Assembly: GCA_903895725.1 (NCBI GenBank)
Contig: CAITUV010000021.1
Span: 103,608 to 167,607, forward strand
Source of the DNA: an uncultured Myxococcales bacterium
Lineage (GTDB): Bacteria > Myxococcota_A > UBA9042 > CAIXZC01
Direction: 5' to 3'
DNA: 64,000 nucleotides
Shown piece after piece: positions 43,903 to 53,453 of this stretch. The notes beneath the pieces are model-generated. The model saw only the letters and a list, made by a program, of their open reading frames with translations, was not told the origin of the DNA and made no database searches. The position numbers were made by a program, and so were the translations under genes. The stretch's first letter is position 1, and each line of letters begins with the position of its first letter.

Positions 43903-44885
43903 CACGGGACCTGGATCGACTCGAGCATCTCCTCGACCCGGGCGAAGGCCGCGGCCCTTCCGCCGGCCAGGTGCCCGGCATTCTTGACCACCAGGCGGTG
44001 GGAGAGGACGAACGGGGCGACCCACCGGATGTCGTCGGGGGTCACGAAGTTGCGTCCGCGCAGGTGAGCCGCTGCCCTGGAGGCCTTGAGGAGCTGGATT
44101 CCGGCTCTCGGGCTTGCGCCGAGCTCGAATCGGTCGGTCTCCCGGCTGCCGGCGAGAATTTTCTGGATGTAGGCTCCCAGCTCCGGGCGGGCGTGGACCG
44201 AGCGGACCTGCTGGCGGATGCGGGCGAGCCCGTCCCGGTCGAGCATGGGACGGACGAGGTGCATCTGCTCTTCGTCGTTGAGGCCGAGGATGACCTGGCT
44301 TTCCACCGCGGGGTCGGGGTAGCCGATGGAGAGGGAGAGGAGGAAGCGATCGAGCTGGGACTCGGGCAGGGGGTAGGTGCCGTGCAGCTCCTTGGGGTTT
44401 TGAGTGGCAATCACGAAGAAGGGGTCATCGAGGCGGCGGGTCTCGCCGTCGACCGAGACCTGGCGCTCGTTCATGGCTTCGAGCAGAGCGCTCTGGGTGC
44501 GGGGGGAAGTCCGGTTGATCTCGTCGGCCAGGACGACATTGGCGAATACGGGCCCCGGGCGGAACTGGAACTGGCCGGAGGCCGGGTGGAAGATGTTGGT
44601 TCCGATGACGTCGGAGGGGAGCATGTCCGAGGTGAACTGGATGCGGCCGAAGCGGCAGTCGAGCGCCCTGGCGAGGGTGCGGGCAAGTGTGGTCTTGCCA
44701 ACACCGGGGACATCCTCGAGCAGGAGGTGACCGCCGGCCAGGAGGGTGACCACGGCCAGCTCCACGACCTCCCGCTTGCCGGTGAAGACCTTCTCGATCT
44801 CGACCACAAGCTGAGTGGCTTTTCCCTCGGTTTCCGAGGCCGTCGCCGGCGCTGTGACTCTGTCCTTGCCCCCCGTGTCCTGCAT
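43902..44885 (-). CDS. MoxR-family AAA+ ATPase
   Basis: GGGGAGGAG directly before the ATG at 44885; 327 residues. Walker A EDVPGVGKTTLA, Walker B VVLADEINRTSP, sensor 1 FVIATQNPKE and the C-terminal lid are complete. MoxR ATPases are chaperone-like partners of VWA/DUF58 proteins. It leads the operon with DUF58 and TgpA-like genes, a pairing known from many bacteria. Confidence 0.96.
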   Translation of the reverse strand: MQDTGGKDRVTAPATASETEGKATQLVVEIEKVFTGKREVVELAVVTLLAGGHLLLEDVPGVGKTTLARTLARALDCRFGRIQFTSDMLPSDVIGTNIFHPASGQFQFRPGPVFANVVLADEINRTSPRTQSALLEAMNERQVSVDGETRRLDDPFFVIATQNPKELHGTYPLPESQLDRFLLSLSIGYPDPAVESQVILGLNDEEQMHLVRPMLDRDGLARIRQQVRSVHARPELGAYIQKILAGSRETDRFELGASPRAGIQLLKASRAAAHLRGRNFVTPDDIRWVAPFVLSHRLVVKNAGHLAGGRAAAFARVEEMLESIQVP

Positions 44886-44910
44886 GACTCCTCCCCGGCG
44901 TACGCACGCG

Positions 44911-44939
44911 TTGACATCAAACCGAGGCAAATGTAGACT
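44911..44939 (+). promoter_or_regulatory. Sigma-70-type promoter for the TSP3/MopE lipoprotein
   Basis: A perfect TTGACA, 17 bp and TAGACT (four of six) end 44 bp before the ATG at 44984, in the 98-bp divergent gap. Confidence 0.6.
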
Positions 44940-44983
44940 CATCCTGGCTTTCGGGCAAGTGAGAAAGGCTCGGAGAGGATGTC

Positions 44984-47900
44984 ATGAAAACACTGCGCTC
45001 CGCCGTGTCCGCCGTTGCTGTTATGGTCCTGCTGACTGCCTGCGGGCAGACTCCGGTCCAGGTCGTGAGGGACTTGCCGGACGTCCAGCCGGAGCAGTCC
45101 GTGCTGCCCGACGATGTCCCGGTGAATCTCCCGGACGCGGGGGAGGAGCAGTGGGTTCCGGAAGTGGTCACCAAGCCGGAGACAGCGGGCGATGCGCTCG
45201 AGGTGGAGGATTTCGGGTTCGACCAGGGACAGGTCGAGCCGGGCGGTTTCGGCTGGCCCTGTGAGGTCAATGGCGACTGCCTCTCCGGGTACTGTGTCGA
45301 GACGTGGGAGGGAAAGGTGTGCTCCACGGATTGTGTGGAGGAGTGCCCCGAGGACGGCTGGACGTGCTCGCTGATCCAGAATACCTGCCCCGACTGCCAG
45401 TACATCTGCGTGCCTCGCTTCGTCCACCTGTGCCAGCCGTGCAAGACCAACAACGACTGCGGCGGCGACCTGGTGGAGACGGGGGACCGCTGCGTGGACT
45501 ATGGTCCTTTCGGCAAGTTCTGCGGCGGCGAATGCAAGTGGGACGGCGATTGCCCCAAGAGCTACATCTGCCAGGACTTCGACATCGGTGGAGAGGTCAT
45601 CGGCCAGTGCATGCCGGAGAGCGGCGTCTGCTCCTGCTCGGAGCTGTCGGTCAAGAAGGGGCGGACCACGGTCTGCTACGTGCAGAACGAGTATGGGACC
45701 TGCCTCGGCGAGAAGATGTGCACCCCGTCCGGCCTCACGGAATGCGACGCCGTTGCCCCCAAGCCGGAGGAGTGCAACGGGACGGATGACGACTGCGACG
45801 AGCTCATCGACGAAGACATCCCCAAGGTGGATTGCGAAGTGGCCAATGCGTACGGCGTGTGCCGGGGCAGCTTCCTCTGCCAGGACGGAAACCAGATCTG
45901 CGATGCTCCCCAGGCCAAGCAGGAGGTCTGCAACGGCATGGATGACGACTGCGACGGGGACAACGACGAGGACTTCAAGGACTCCAACGGCGACGGAGTC
46001 GCAGACTGCCAGAGCGAGGACGATGACGGAGACAACCTGGCCGACTGGGAGGACAACTGCCCGCTCCACTACAACCCGGACCAGAAGGACTTCGACTCGG
46101 ATGCGATGGGCGATCTCTGCGACCCGGACGACGACAACGACATGGTCAAGGATCTGGAGGACTGCGAGCCGTTCAACTCCAAGGTCTACCCGGGAGCGGT
46201 GGAGCAGTGCGACGGCCAGGACAATGACTGCGACGGAAAGCTGGACGAGGGCTATCCGGACTTCGATCTGGATGGACAGATGGACTGCGTGGACGTCGAC
46301 GACGACAACGACGGCGTGGACGACGAGTTCGACAACTGCTCGTTCCTGTTCAACCCGGACCAGGCCAACACGGACGGATTCCCGGACGGGGGCGACGAGT
46401 GCGACCCGGATGACGACAACGACGGTATCCTGGATACCAAGGACAACTGCCCGCAGGACTACAACCCGCTCCAGACCGATACCAACAAGGATGGGATCGG
46501 AGACAACTGCCAGGGTGACAAGGACGGTGACGGGATCGAGGACGATGCCGACAACTGCCCGCTGATCTTCAACCCGCCGCAGCTCGACTCGGACGGCGAC
46601 GGGTCCGGCAACGCGTGCGACGACGACGACGATGCGGACGGCGAAATCGACGCCACGGATTGCGCTCCCACCGACCCGACGGTGAACCACTATGCCACCG
46701 AGCTGTGCGACGGCGTGGACAACAACTGCAACTCGCAGGTGGATGAGACCGGCACGCTGGGGTGCAAGGACTACTACCTCGACCAGGACGGCGACGACTG
46801 GGGAGGCGGTGCCAGCAAGTGCCAATGCGGTCCGGCCGGCGTCTACACGGCGGAGGACTTCGGCGACTGCGATGATACGGACCCGACGGTGAACCCGGGC
46901 CAGAAAGAGGACTGCGGTACCACCAAGGACGAGAACTGCAACGGGTCCCCGAACGACCAGGACGGGCTCAACTGCTCCCAGTTCTACGAGGACCTCGACG
47001 GGGACGGCTTCGGCAACAACAAGTCCAAGTGCATGTGCCACAGCGTCGGCAAGTACAGTGCGGCGGTCCCGGGCGACTGCGACGACGCCAACATCCTGAT
47101 CAACCCCGGCATCAACGAGATCTGCGGCAACTTCATCGACGACGACTGCGACGGCAACCAGAACGACCCCGGTGCCCAGGGATGCACTGCGTACTACTTC
47201 GATGCGGACAAGGACGGCTTCGGAGTCACCGAGGACATGCAGTGCGTGTGCACGCCGTACGGCAATTACACGGCCAAGCTGTCGGGCGACTGCAACGACA
47301 GCGCATGGGGGTCGAACCCGAAGGCGTTCGAGGTTTGCGGCGACGGCCTCGACAACGACTGCGACGGCAGTCAGAACGACCAGGATGCCATCGGGTGCAG
47401 CTACTTCTATGCCGACGCCGACGGTGACGGGTATGGGAACCCGGGGGACTCGAAGTGCCTGTGCAATGGCTTCGGGAAGTACAAGACCCAGCTCCTGGCA
47501 GACTGCAACGATCTCATCCCCACGATCAACCCGGGGGCCAAGGAGATCTGCAACAACGCGGACGATAACTGCAACGGCATGCTCGACGAAGGGAGCAACC
47601 AGGAGCTATGCGCTCAGTCCCAGGGAATGCCGCAGGTCGAGTCGGTCATCTGCGTGCAGGGCAAGTGCATCGCCTCGGGCTGCAAGACCGGGTGGCACGA
47701 CGTGAACCAGGATGCCAGCGACGGATGCGAATGCGCCGACGACCCGCTCGAACAGGAGAACATGGGATGCTCGGTCGCCTACGAGGTCGGCAGCTTCCCG
47801 GACAACGGCAGCAGCAAGACCTTCTCGAGCAACGATCCCAACGGCAGCGGCGACTGGTTCCGCTTCTTCGGGAAGGACAACCCGGAAGCCAACACCGACT

Positions 47901-48280
47901 CCTTCCACGTGCGGGTGAAGTTCAACAAGAACCCGGGCAGCGCCTACCTGTTCGACCTCTATTGGGGCGGGTGCGGGGCAGCCAACCAGATCTGCGGCGA
48001 AACCACGGACGCCGAGTGGTACACCGACTTCTCGAATCCTGCCGCCACCCAGGTGTGGCCGGATATCCCGGGGCCGGGAGCCATGGGAGGCGGCGAGGCC
48101 CCCTGCCGGCCGGACTCGAACCACGAGCTGACCCCGGACAATGATGCGGACGATACCGATGCCACCATGCACCGGTGCAAGGACAATTCCCAGCAGTTCT
48201 TCATCCGGGTCTTCCTGGCCCCGGGCAAGAAGCCGACCTGCGAGAACTACGAGATCGAAGTGAGCAACGGGCTGTACTAG
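44984..48280 (+). CDS. Large lipoprotein with thrombospondin-3-like and MopE-like metal-binding repeats
   Basis: 1098 residues; lipobox VLLTAC (Cys20), Cys-rich modules to about 240, then alternating MopE-type motifs (ECNGTDDDCDELIDED, CDGDNDEDF, CDGQDNDCDGKLDE) and thrombospondin type 3-like Asp loops (DSDGDGSGNACDDDDDADG), and at least four long repeats of the kind YYxDxDGDGxG, C-x-C, GDCDD, NPG, EICG, DxDCDG. The last about 170 residues are a globular domain (GDWFRFFGKDNPEANTDSF to the end). The repeats should bind many Ca2+ ions and stiffen a surface stalk. MopE in Methylococcus binds copper; that is not implied here. Confidence 0.9.
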   Translation: MKTLRSAVSAVAVMVLLTACGQTPVQVVRDLPDVQPEQSVLPDDVPVNLPDAGEEQWVPEVVTKPETAGDALEVEDFGFDQGQVEPGGFGWPCEVNGDCLSGYCVETWEGKVCSTDCVEECPEDGWTCSLIQNTCPDCQYICVPRFVHLCQPCKTNNDCGGDLVETGDRCVDYGPFGKFCGGECKWDGDCPKSYICQDFDIGGEVIGQCMPESGVCSCSELSVKKGRTTVCYVQNEYGTCLGEKMCTPSGLTECDAVAPKPEECNGTDDDCDELIDEDIPKVDCEVANAYGVCRGSFLCQDGNQICDAPQAKQEVCNGMDDDCDGDNDEDFKDSNGDGVADCQSEDDDGDNLADWEDNCPLHYNPDQKDFDSDAMGDLCDPDDDNDMVKDLEDCEPFNSKVYPGAVEQCDGQDNDCDGKLDEGYPDFDLDGQMDCVDVDDDNDGVDDEFDNCSFLFNPDQANTDGFPDGGDECDPDDDNDGILDTKDNCPQDYNPLQTDTNKDGIGDNCQGDKDGDGIEDDADNCPLIFNPPQLDSDGDGSGNACDDDDDADGEIDATDCAPTDPTVNHYATELCDGVDNNCNSQVDETGTLGCKDYYLDQDGDDWGGGASKCQCGPAGVYTAEDFGDCDDTDPTVNPGQKEDCGTTKDENCNGSPNDQDGLNCSQFYEDLDGDGFGNNKSKCMCHSVGKYSAAVPGDCDDANILINPGINEICGNFIDDDCDGNQNDPGAQGCTAYYFDADKDGFGVTEDMQCVCTPYGNYTAKLSGDCNDSAWGSNPKAFEVCGDGLDNDCDGSQNDQDAIGCSYFYADADGDGYGNPGDSKCLCNGFGKYKTQLLADCNDLIPTINPGAKEICNNADDNCNGMLDEGSNQELCAQSQGMPQVESVICVQGKCIASGCKTGWHDVNQDASDGCECADDPLEQENMGCSVAYEVGSFPDNGSSKTFSSNDPNGSGDWFRFFGKDNPEANTDSFHVRVKFNKNPGSAYLFDLYWGGCGAANQICGETTDAEWYTDFSNPAATQVWPDIPGPGAMGGGEAPCRPDSNHELTPDNDADDTDATMHRCKDNSQQFFIRVFLAPGKKPTCENYEIEVSNGLY

Positions 48281-48319
48281 CTCGGCGGCCGGGATGGGGC
48301 CGGGCAAACAGAACTGAAC

Positions 48320-51274
48320 CTACCTCCCGAACCAGGCGGGCATCGAGGCCTTGCCGTGCGTGGTGATGGCGCGTGTGGCGCCGGTGTTGACGTCGACCAC
48401 GACGAGGTTGGTCTTCCCGGCGGAATCGAGAGTGGCCACGATCTCCGTGCCGGCCAGCGACCAGTCCAGGTGAGTGGGTGAAAGCCCGGTGATCTTGCCC
48501 GGCGTGGCATCGACGATCTGGAGCTCACCGGCCGGGTCGGCTCCGAGGAGGAGCAGCCTGTCGGCCTGGAGAGTGGCCAGGAACCTCATGGGAGAGATGG
48601 AGACGAAAGCCCCCGCTGCCTGGCCGGCAAACGGGAACTCGTGAATTGCCTCCGGCTTGTCGGTCAGGGTGTAGAGGAAGCAGGACTCGGGGGCCGACTT
48701 GAAGGCCACGAGGGCCAGGGCCTCATCGGGGAAGGGGGCAAACGTGGTGATCGAATCGTCCTCCTTGGCCAGGAAGGAGGTGCTCTCGCCCGTCTTCGGG
48801 TCGATTGCGATCAGGGCGTCCACGGCCTCTGACGTGAATGCGAAGACCCGGCTGGAATCGTGCTGCCAGAACAGCGGGCCCACCTGGTAGTCGGCCTCGA
48901 TAGACCCGAGGATCGTGCCGAGCTCCACGGTTTTTCCAGCCTCGGCCTCGTAGGGGGCCAGCCCCTTGACCTGCATGCCGTTGACCTTGCCGCGCAGCAC
49001 GACGGTCCCCTTGCCGGGAGGCAGCTTGACCTGGAACTCGCCGCCCGTCCCGGTCTTGGCGAATTCGCCAGCCCCGGGGAACGCCACGGAGGCCTCGGCC
49101 ACGGGAGCGGCGATGGAGCCCTGGCCGTACTTGAAGAAGCCAGTCGCCGTGACGGACAGGTCCGCGGCGGGGAGCACTCGGGCAGCCTCGACGCCCGGAG
49201 TGAGCGCATGGCAGACAGAGCCGTCCACGGCCACGACGAACACGTTGCGCTTCCTGTCATTGAACTCGGCCCTGAAGTTGGACACGAACGCAACGTGCTT
49301 GCGATCGGGCGACCAGGCCGGATGAGCGACCTCGACGTCCGGGGACTCGAACCGGGTGAGGGGCACCGTCTGCTTGCCGTCGGGGCTGACCAGGACGAGG
49401 TCGCTGCCCCCCCCTTCGCCTGCCTTGACGTAGACCAGGAAGTCGTTCTGCTTCATCTCCCGGCCGAGGGTGGTCGGGAATTCGGCCGGCGCCTCGCCGG
49501 CCCCCAGGATGCACTCGAACTGGGAGGGGAGCGTTCCGGCATCGGTATCGTCGGCGGGCTGCACGTCGGCGACGGGCAAGGGTTGGGTGGTGACTTCGGG
49601 GCAGACGAGGTCGGTGGTTTCGCCGGAGCAGGAGATGAGTGCGAGGGCGGCGGGGAAGACATAGGACAAATAGGACAAATAGGACGAATAGGACGAATAG
49701 GACCGCCGCTTGGGAGAGGCCGCTGGGGCCACGGTGGTGCCGGTGCGAGAGGGGAAGACCGCTGGGGCCACGGTGGTGCCGGTGCGAGAGGGGAAGACCG
49801 CTGGTGCCACGGTGGTGCCCGTGCGCCGGAGCCTGGGGGCGGCCAGCAGGGCCAGTGCGCCGATCAGGAGCACAGCCATGGCACCGGTGCCGGCCCCGCT
49901 TCCGGTTGCGCCACCGGTTCCGCCCAGCCCCGCCATGGTGCACCCCGTGCTGCGGGTCACCTTCTCGCAGCCCAGATCGTCGCTTCCGACGTTGATTCCG
50001 TGGCTGTCTCCGCCGCCGGGCCAGGAGTTGCCACCGATGGTCACTTCCTCACCGAACTGGCCGAAGATGCCGGCCCAGGGGCCAGCATCCTCGCCGGTGG
50101 CGGCATCGCTGCCGACGGGGGCATCGCCCTGCTGGATCACGTCCGGCTCGGCCTCGGGCGGAGTCCAGGCGGTGCCGTCGTCATAGCCCAGGATCCGGCC
50201 GAACGTGCCCACGACCCAGCCCCAGTGGGGACCGGCGAAGTCGATGTCCAGATAGCCGCCCTGTCCTTCACCCTCCGGGTCGAAGTCCCACGAAGTGCCC
50301 CCGTCCATCGTGTGCAGGATCACCGCCTTGTTGCCCATGTTGTCGATCTCGGAATCGGGATAGGCGATGCACCCGGCGGCCCAGCCTTCCAGTGGGGAAA
50401 CCATGGCGATGCGGGAGAGGTGCACCCACTCCATGCCGGCATCTGCGGGGGGAAGGTCGATGTCCTTCCAGGTCTTGCCGCCGTCGGTGGTGCGCTTGAA
50501 GTAGAACGGCTTTGCGTTCGAGCTGGCGACGGCCAGGCCGATGTTGTCATTGAGGAAAGTGATGTGGCGGAAGTAGTCGGGGGCCCCGATGAGCAACGGG
50601 GCGAAGCTTTTCCCCCCGTCGGTGGAGTACATCACCGTGCCCTGTGACTTGTAGTCATAGCCGACCACCTTCTCCTCGCCGCTCATGGGGTCGGTCTCGG
50701 TGATCTCGTCGGCCTTGCCGCCTGCGATCCAGCCCTTCTGGGAAGAGACGAACCAGACCGAGTTGATCTCGAGGTCCGGGACTGGCGTAGTCACTTCCCA
50801 GTTGAGGCTGTTGGGGGTCCAGTACACCTTGTCGCCGCCGACGGCCCAGACGTGGACCGGGTCGAGGGCGAAGATCCGGGACAGGGAGATGAAGTCGAAC
50901 ATTCCTCCCCCGCCGGGCAGCTTGACCTCGGCATAGGAGCTGCCGCCGTTTTCGGACTTGAACATGCCCAGCCCTCCACCATAGACGAACTTGGTGTCGG
51001 GCATGTCGAGCGTGATCATGAACGCAAAGTCGCTGGGGGCGGCGGTGGTCTGCCAGGTCTTGCCGTCCTTGGTGTAGTACAGCGCGGGCTTGGCCTGGCC
51101 CTGCTGGGAATTCTGGCCAAAGGCCACGGCGTTCTCGCCGGACCCGGCTGCAACGGCGACGGTGGTATTGCCGCTGCCGAACAGCTCGAACTGCTGCGTC
51201 CAGGCTGCCTGAGCCATTGCGGGGAGAAGAAGGGTTGCGACCAGCGCTGCTGCGGTCCATCCGTGTCTTGGCAT
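48320..51274 (-). CDS. Apparent fusion: BNR/Ycf48-like propeller with C-terminal sorting-like helix plus TolB-like lipoprotein
   Basis: The ATG at 51274 (GAGGACCAC before it) starts 984 residues with signal peptide ending AMAQAA. Residues about 25-380 carry repeated propeller blades (YYTKDGKTW, MYSTDGGKSF, RTTDGGKTWK, HTMDGGTSWD). Residues 435-484 look like a Myxo-type tail: Cys pair, Gly-rich, helix AMAVLLIGALALLAA, then RLRR. Instead of a stop, three 13-residue repeats (RTGTTVAPAVFPS) and a SYLSY run lead into a second signal-like segment with lipobox LALISC (Cys549). The rest resembles TolB-type propellers (HPAWSPDRKHVAFVSNF). Two ancestral genes seem joined in frame; which product is made is unclear. 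Confidence 0.78.
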   Translation of the reverse strand: MPRHGWTAAALVATLLLPAMAQAAWTQQFELFGSGNTTVAVAAGSGENAVAFGQNSQQGQAKPALYYTKDGKTWQTTAAPSDFAFMITLDMPDTKFVYGGGLGMFKSENGGSSYAEVKLPGGGGMFDFISLSRIFALDPVHVWAVGGDKVYWTPNSLNWEVTTPVPDLEINSVWFVSSQKGWIAGGKADEITETDPMSGEEKVVGYDYKSQGTVMYSTDGGKSFAPLLIGAPDYFRHITFLNDNIGLAVASSNAKPFYFKRTTDGGKTWKDIDLPPADAGMEWVHLSRIAMVSPLEGWAAGCIAYPDSEIDNMGNKAVILHTMDGGTSWDFDPEGEGQGGYLDIDFAGPHWGWVVGTFGRILGYDDGTAWTPPEAEPDVIQQGDAPVGSDAATGEDAGPWAGIFGQFGEEVTIGGNSWPGGGDSHGINVGSDDLGCEKVTRSTGCTMAGLGGTGGATGSGAGTGAMAVLLIGALALLAAPRLRRTGTTVAPAVFPSRTGTTVAPAVFPSRTGTTVAPAASPKRRSYSSYSSYLSYLSYVFPAALALISCSGETTDLVCPEVTTQPLPVADVQPADDTDAGTLPSQFECILGAGEAPAEFPTTLGREMKQNDFLVYVKAGEGGGSDLVLVSPDGKQTVPLTRFESPDVEVAHPAWSPDRKHVAFVSNFRAEFNDRKRNVFVVAVDGSVCHALTPGVEAARVLPAADLSVTATGFFKYGQGSIAAPVAEASVAFPGAGEFAKTGTGGEFQVKLPPGKGTVVLRGKVNGMQVKGLAPYEAEAGKTVELGTILGSIEADYQVGPLFWQHDSSRVFAFTSEAVDALIAIDPKTGESTSFLAKEDDSITTFAPFPDEALALVAFKSAPESCFLYTLTDKPEAIHEFPFAGQAAGAFVSISPMRFLATLQADRLLLLGADPAGELQIVDATPGKITGLSPTHLDWSLAGTEIVATLDSAGKTNLVVVDVNTGATRAITTHGKASMPAWFGR
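49661..49705. repeat. 9-bp microsatellite (ATAGGACAA units) at fusion junction
   Basis: Five units: two ATAGGACAA, two ATAGGACGA and a degenerate ATAGGACCG. It is the reverse complement of the repeat at 12842-12886. Read in the fused gene it codes for SYSSYSSYLSYLSY. Confidence 0.85.
49720..49825. repeat. 39-bp tandem repeat at fusion junction
   Basis: Two full identical units (49720-49758, 49759-49797) and a partial diverged third. The unit length is a multiple of three, keeping the two halves of the fused gene in frame. Confidence 0.9.
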
Positions 51275-51329
51275 GTGGTCCTCGCGTGTCCCCGGCCAGG
51301 GGTGGAGAAGGTGCCGGTGGAACAGGGGC

Positions 51330-51358
51330 ATTCTGCCGCGAGAAGGCACGCAAATCAA
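51330..51358 (-). promoter_or_regulatory. Promoter candidate for the fused propeller gene
   Basis: Minus strand TTGATT, 17 bp and CAGAAT, 55 bp before the ATG at 51274; four of six matches in each box. Confidence 0.4.
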
Positions 51359-51389
51359 GGGTCGCACGGCCGCACGCACCCGAAACTCC

Positions 51390-51418
51390 TTGATTAGTCA
51401 ATCCTGCTTTGGTTTAAT
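51390..51418 (+). promoter_or_regulatory. Promoter candidate for the choice-of-anchor L lipoprotein
   Basis: TTGATT, 17 bp and TTTAAT (five of six) end 24 bp before the ATG at 51443. The -35 region contains TTGATTAGTCAA, a 4-bp inverted repeat that might bind a regulator. Confidence 0.5.
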
Positions 51419-51442
51419 CCGTGGCGGATTGGAGGGGGCATC

Positions 51443-53218
51443 ATGACTCATCGGCTAGGCTTCCTGGCGGTGCTGGCTCTCGTGGGGATGGTCGTGTCGG
51501 CTTGCGGAGGCGACACGGTCAAGATCGACGGCGGGGAACAGGACGGTTTCTCGTTCGGCGGCACCTGCGACGGGAAGGAGTGCGGGACGGACGGTGCGGG
51601 GAATTCGTGCGGCACCTGTGCGGCCGGGCTGTACTGCGTTGCCGGGAAATGCACCGATCTGGACGATCCGACCGACGCCACCGAAGACCCGGCGGACGGA
51701 GGGGGCGACGTGGTCGATGACGAGGGACCGAGCCACCCGCAGGGGGAAGGCTACGTGCTTCCTCCCATCGACGACCCGAACGCAGACTCGGATGGGGATG
51801 GCGTCAAGGACGGCGAGGACAACTGCCCGTTTGACAAGAACCCGTCCCAGATGAACTCGGACGATGACGAGGGTGGCGACGTCTGCGACCCGGACGACGA
51901 CAACGACTCAGAAAAGGACGACACGGACTGCGATCCCAAGAACCCGTGGGTCAACCATTTCATGGGCGAGCTGTGCGACGGAATGGACAACGACTGCAAC
52001 GGCAACGTGGACGACCCCGGTGCCGAGGGATGCATCCCGTACTACAAGGACAACGACGGCGACGGCTTCGGCGTGTTCGAGACCAAGCAGTGTCAGTGCG
52101 ACAACATCGGCCCCGGATACTCGGTCAAGTTCGGCGACTGCAACGACCAGGATCCGAACCTGGGGCCCGGTGCTCCGGAGATCTGCGACGATGCCGACAA
52201 TGACTGCGACGGTGCGCTGGACGAGGGGTGCGACGAGGACGGCGACGACTGGTGCAACATCAACCTCCCGGTCGTAGGCTTCCCGGCCACCTGCCCCTTC
52301 GGCCCCGGCGACTGCTACGACGGTGCCGGCGAGGTGAACCCCGGCCAGCTCGAAACCGGCGGTGACGGCCTGGACAACAACTGCAACGGCACGGTCGACG
52401 AGGCGGTCAAGTGTCCGGGGCAATGCACGGGGCACTCGGTGGACGCTTACCTGTGTGCACTGGAGATGTGCTTTGGCCCGGCCATCATTTCGGCCCAGTT
52501 CTCCTCGCCGACCGGCGACAGCATCGACTCCGCCTGGGAGGCCGTCTCCCACTTCGGTAGCGGCGGAAACGACCTCAAGCCGTGGGGAGGGGACAGCTAC
52601 GCGCTGCTGGCCTCAGGGCCTTGCACGGGCACCTCCCACAGCACCGACCTGCCCGGGGGCAGCTCGACGAGCGACCCGTATGCCAAGGACGGCTACCAGA
52701 CGTTCGACAACGTGGAGTTCAAGGTGGTGCTCAAGGCCCCGGCCAACGCGCTGGGATTCGCCATCGACTACATCTTCTTCTCCGAGGAATACGAGGAATA
52801 CATCGGCACGTCGTTCAACGACAAGTTCTACATGTTCCTGACTGCCCCCCAGACCACGGGCGGCCAGAAGGTGGTGATCAACTCGACCGCGTGCAGCAAC
52901 CCGAATGCCTACTACGACTTCATCGACCAGGGGCAGAAGAAGTGCTACATCGCCATCAACACGGCGTTCTCGGAGCCGTGCTCGAACCCCAAGACGAACA
53001 TCTCCGGAACGGGCTACGAGTGCGGCCCTGCCGACTCGGCGCACGGCTCGTCCACCGGCTGGCTCACGACCTCCTGGCAGATCAAGGCGGGGGAGCAGTT
53101 CGAGCTGGTATTCCACATCCACGATGCCTCGGACGGCATCTTCGATTCCCAGGTCATCCTGGACAACTTCCACTGGCTGAGCACGCCGTTTACTCCGGGT
53201 ACTGCAACGCACCAGTAG
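51443..53218 (+). CDS. Lipoprotein with metal-binding repeats and choice-of-anchor L domain
   Basis: GGAGG before the ATG; 591 residues; lipobox VVSAC (Cys21). A Cys-rich module and acidic linker lead to a thrombospondin-3-like segment (DPNADSDGDGVKDGEDNCPFD) and three MopE-like motifs (CDGMDNDCNGNVDDPG, CDDADNDCDGALDEG, DNNCNGTVDE). The C-terminal half is a choice-of-anchor L beta domain: LKPWGGDSYALLASG, FAIDYIFFSEEYEEYIG, FYMFLTAP, ELVFHIHDASDGIFDS. That domain occurs in many large bacterial surface proteins with different anchors. Likely an outer-membrane display protein, related in plan to the 1098-residue lipoprotein. Confidence 0.9.
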   Translation: MTHRLGFLAVLALVGMVVSACGGDTVKIDGGEQDGFSFGGTCDGKECGTDGAGNSCGTCAAGLYCVAGKCTDLDDPTDATEDPADGGGDVVDDEGPSHPQGEGYVLPPIDDPNADSDGDGVKDGEDNCPFDKNPSQMNSDDDEGGDVCDPDDDNDSEKDDTDCDPKNPWVNHFMGELCDGMDNDCNGNVDDPGAEGCIPYYKDNDGDGFGVFETKQCQCDNIGPGYSVKFGDCNDQDPNLGPGAPEICDDADNDCDGALDEGCDEDGDDWCNINLPVVGFPATCPFGPGDCYDGAGEVNPGQLETGGDGLDNNCNGTVDEAVKCPGQCTGHSVDAYLCALEMCFGPAIISAQFSSPTGDSIDSAWEAVSHFGSGGNDLKPWGGDSYALLASGPCTGTSHSTDLPGGSSTSDPYAKDGYQTFDNVEFKVVLKAPANALGFAIDYIFFSEEYEEYIGTSFNDKFYMFLTAPQTTGGQKVVINSTACSNPNAYYDFIDQGQKKCYIAINTAFSEPCSNPKTNISGTGYECGPADSAHGSSTGWLTTSWQIKAGEQFELVFHIHDASDGIFDSQVILDNFHWLSTPFTPGTATHQ

Positions 53219-53268
53219 CACCCACGGCACATCCGCATCCCCCGCCCTACGGCACATCCGCAGGAGGA

Positions 53269-53294
53269 CCCCGGGTCCGCCCCCGGACCCGGGG
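53269..53294. terminator. Perfect 11-bp GC stem-loop between convergent genes
   Basis: CCCCGGGTCCG, a CCCC loop and CGGACCCGGGG. It lies 50 bp after the anchor-L lipoprotein stop. No U-tract, but stem strength suggests transcription stop or RNA 3'-end protection. Confidence 0.5.
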
Positions 53295-53331
53295 CTATAG
53301 CAGGCCGAGGTAATGCCAAGGCCGCTGGGCC

Positions 53332-53350
53332 ACCCCCCGTGCCGGGGGGT
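53332..53350. terminator. Second GC stem-loop in the same gap
   Basis: ACCCCCC, loop GTGCC, GGGGGGT: a perfect 7-bp stem serving either or both convergent genes. Confidence 0.4.
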
Positions 53351-53453
53351 TCAGAGGATGGGGATCGTTCGGGAGAGGTGCCGCACCCACGGCACATCCG
53401 CAACCACCGCCCACGGCACATCCGCATTCCGCACCCACGGCACATCCCCGGCG

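Larger units (their letters stand above)
53219..53450. repeat. Five copies of a 19-bp intergenic repeat (CACCCACGGCACATCCGCA)
   Basis: Copies at 53219-53237, about 53245-53262, 53384-53402, 53408-53426 and 53432-53450; the last three are spaced 24 bp. Two further inverse copies lie at 30880-30919. Together with two hairpins they fill this 235-bp gap between convergent genes. Confidence 0.8.

Noticed and set aside
44939..47041. Minus-strand frame rich in Val/Leu/Ala opposite the repeat lipoprotein
   Set aside because: Mirror of GAC/GAT-rich coding repeats (Asp codons read as Val in reverse); no independent support.
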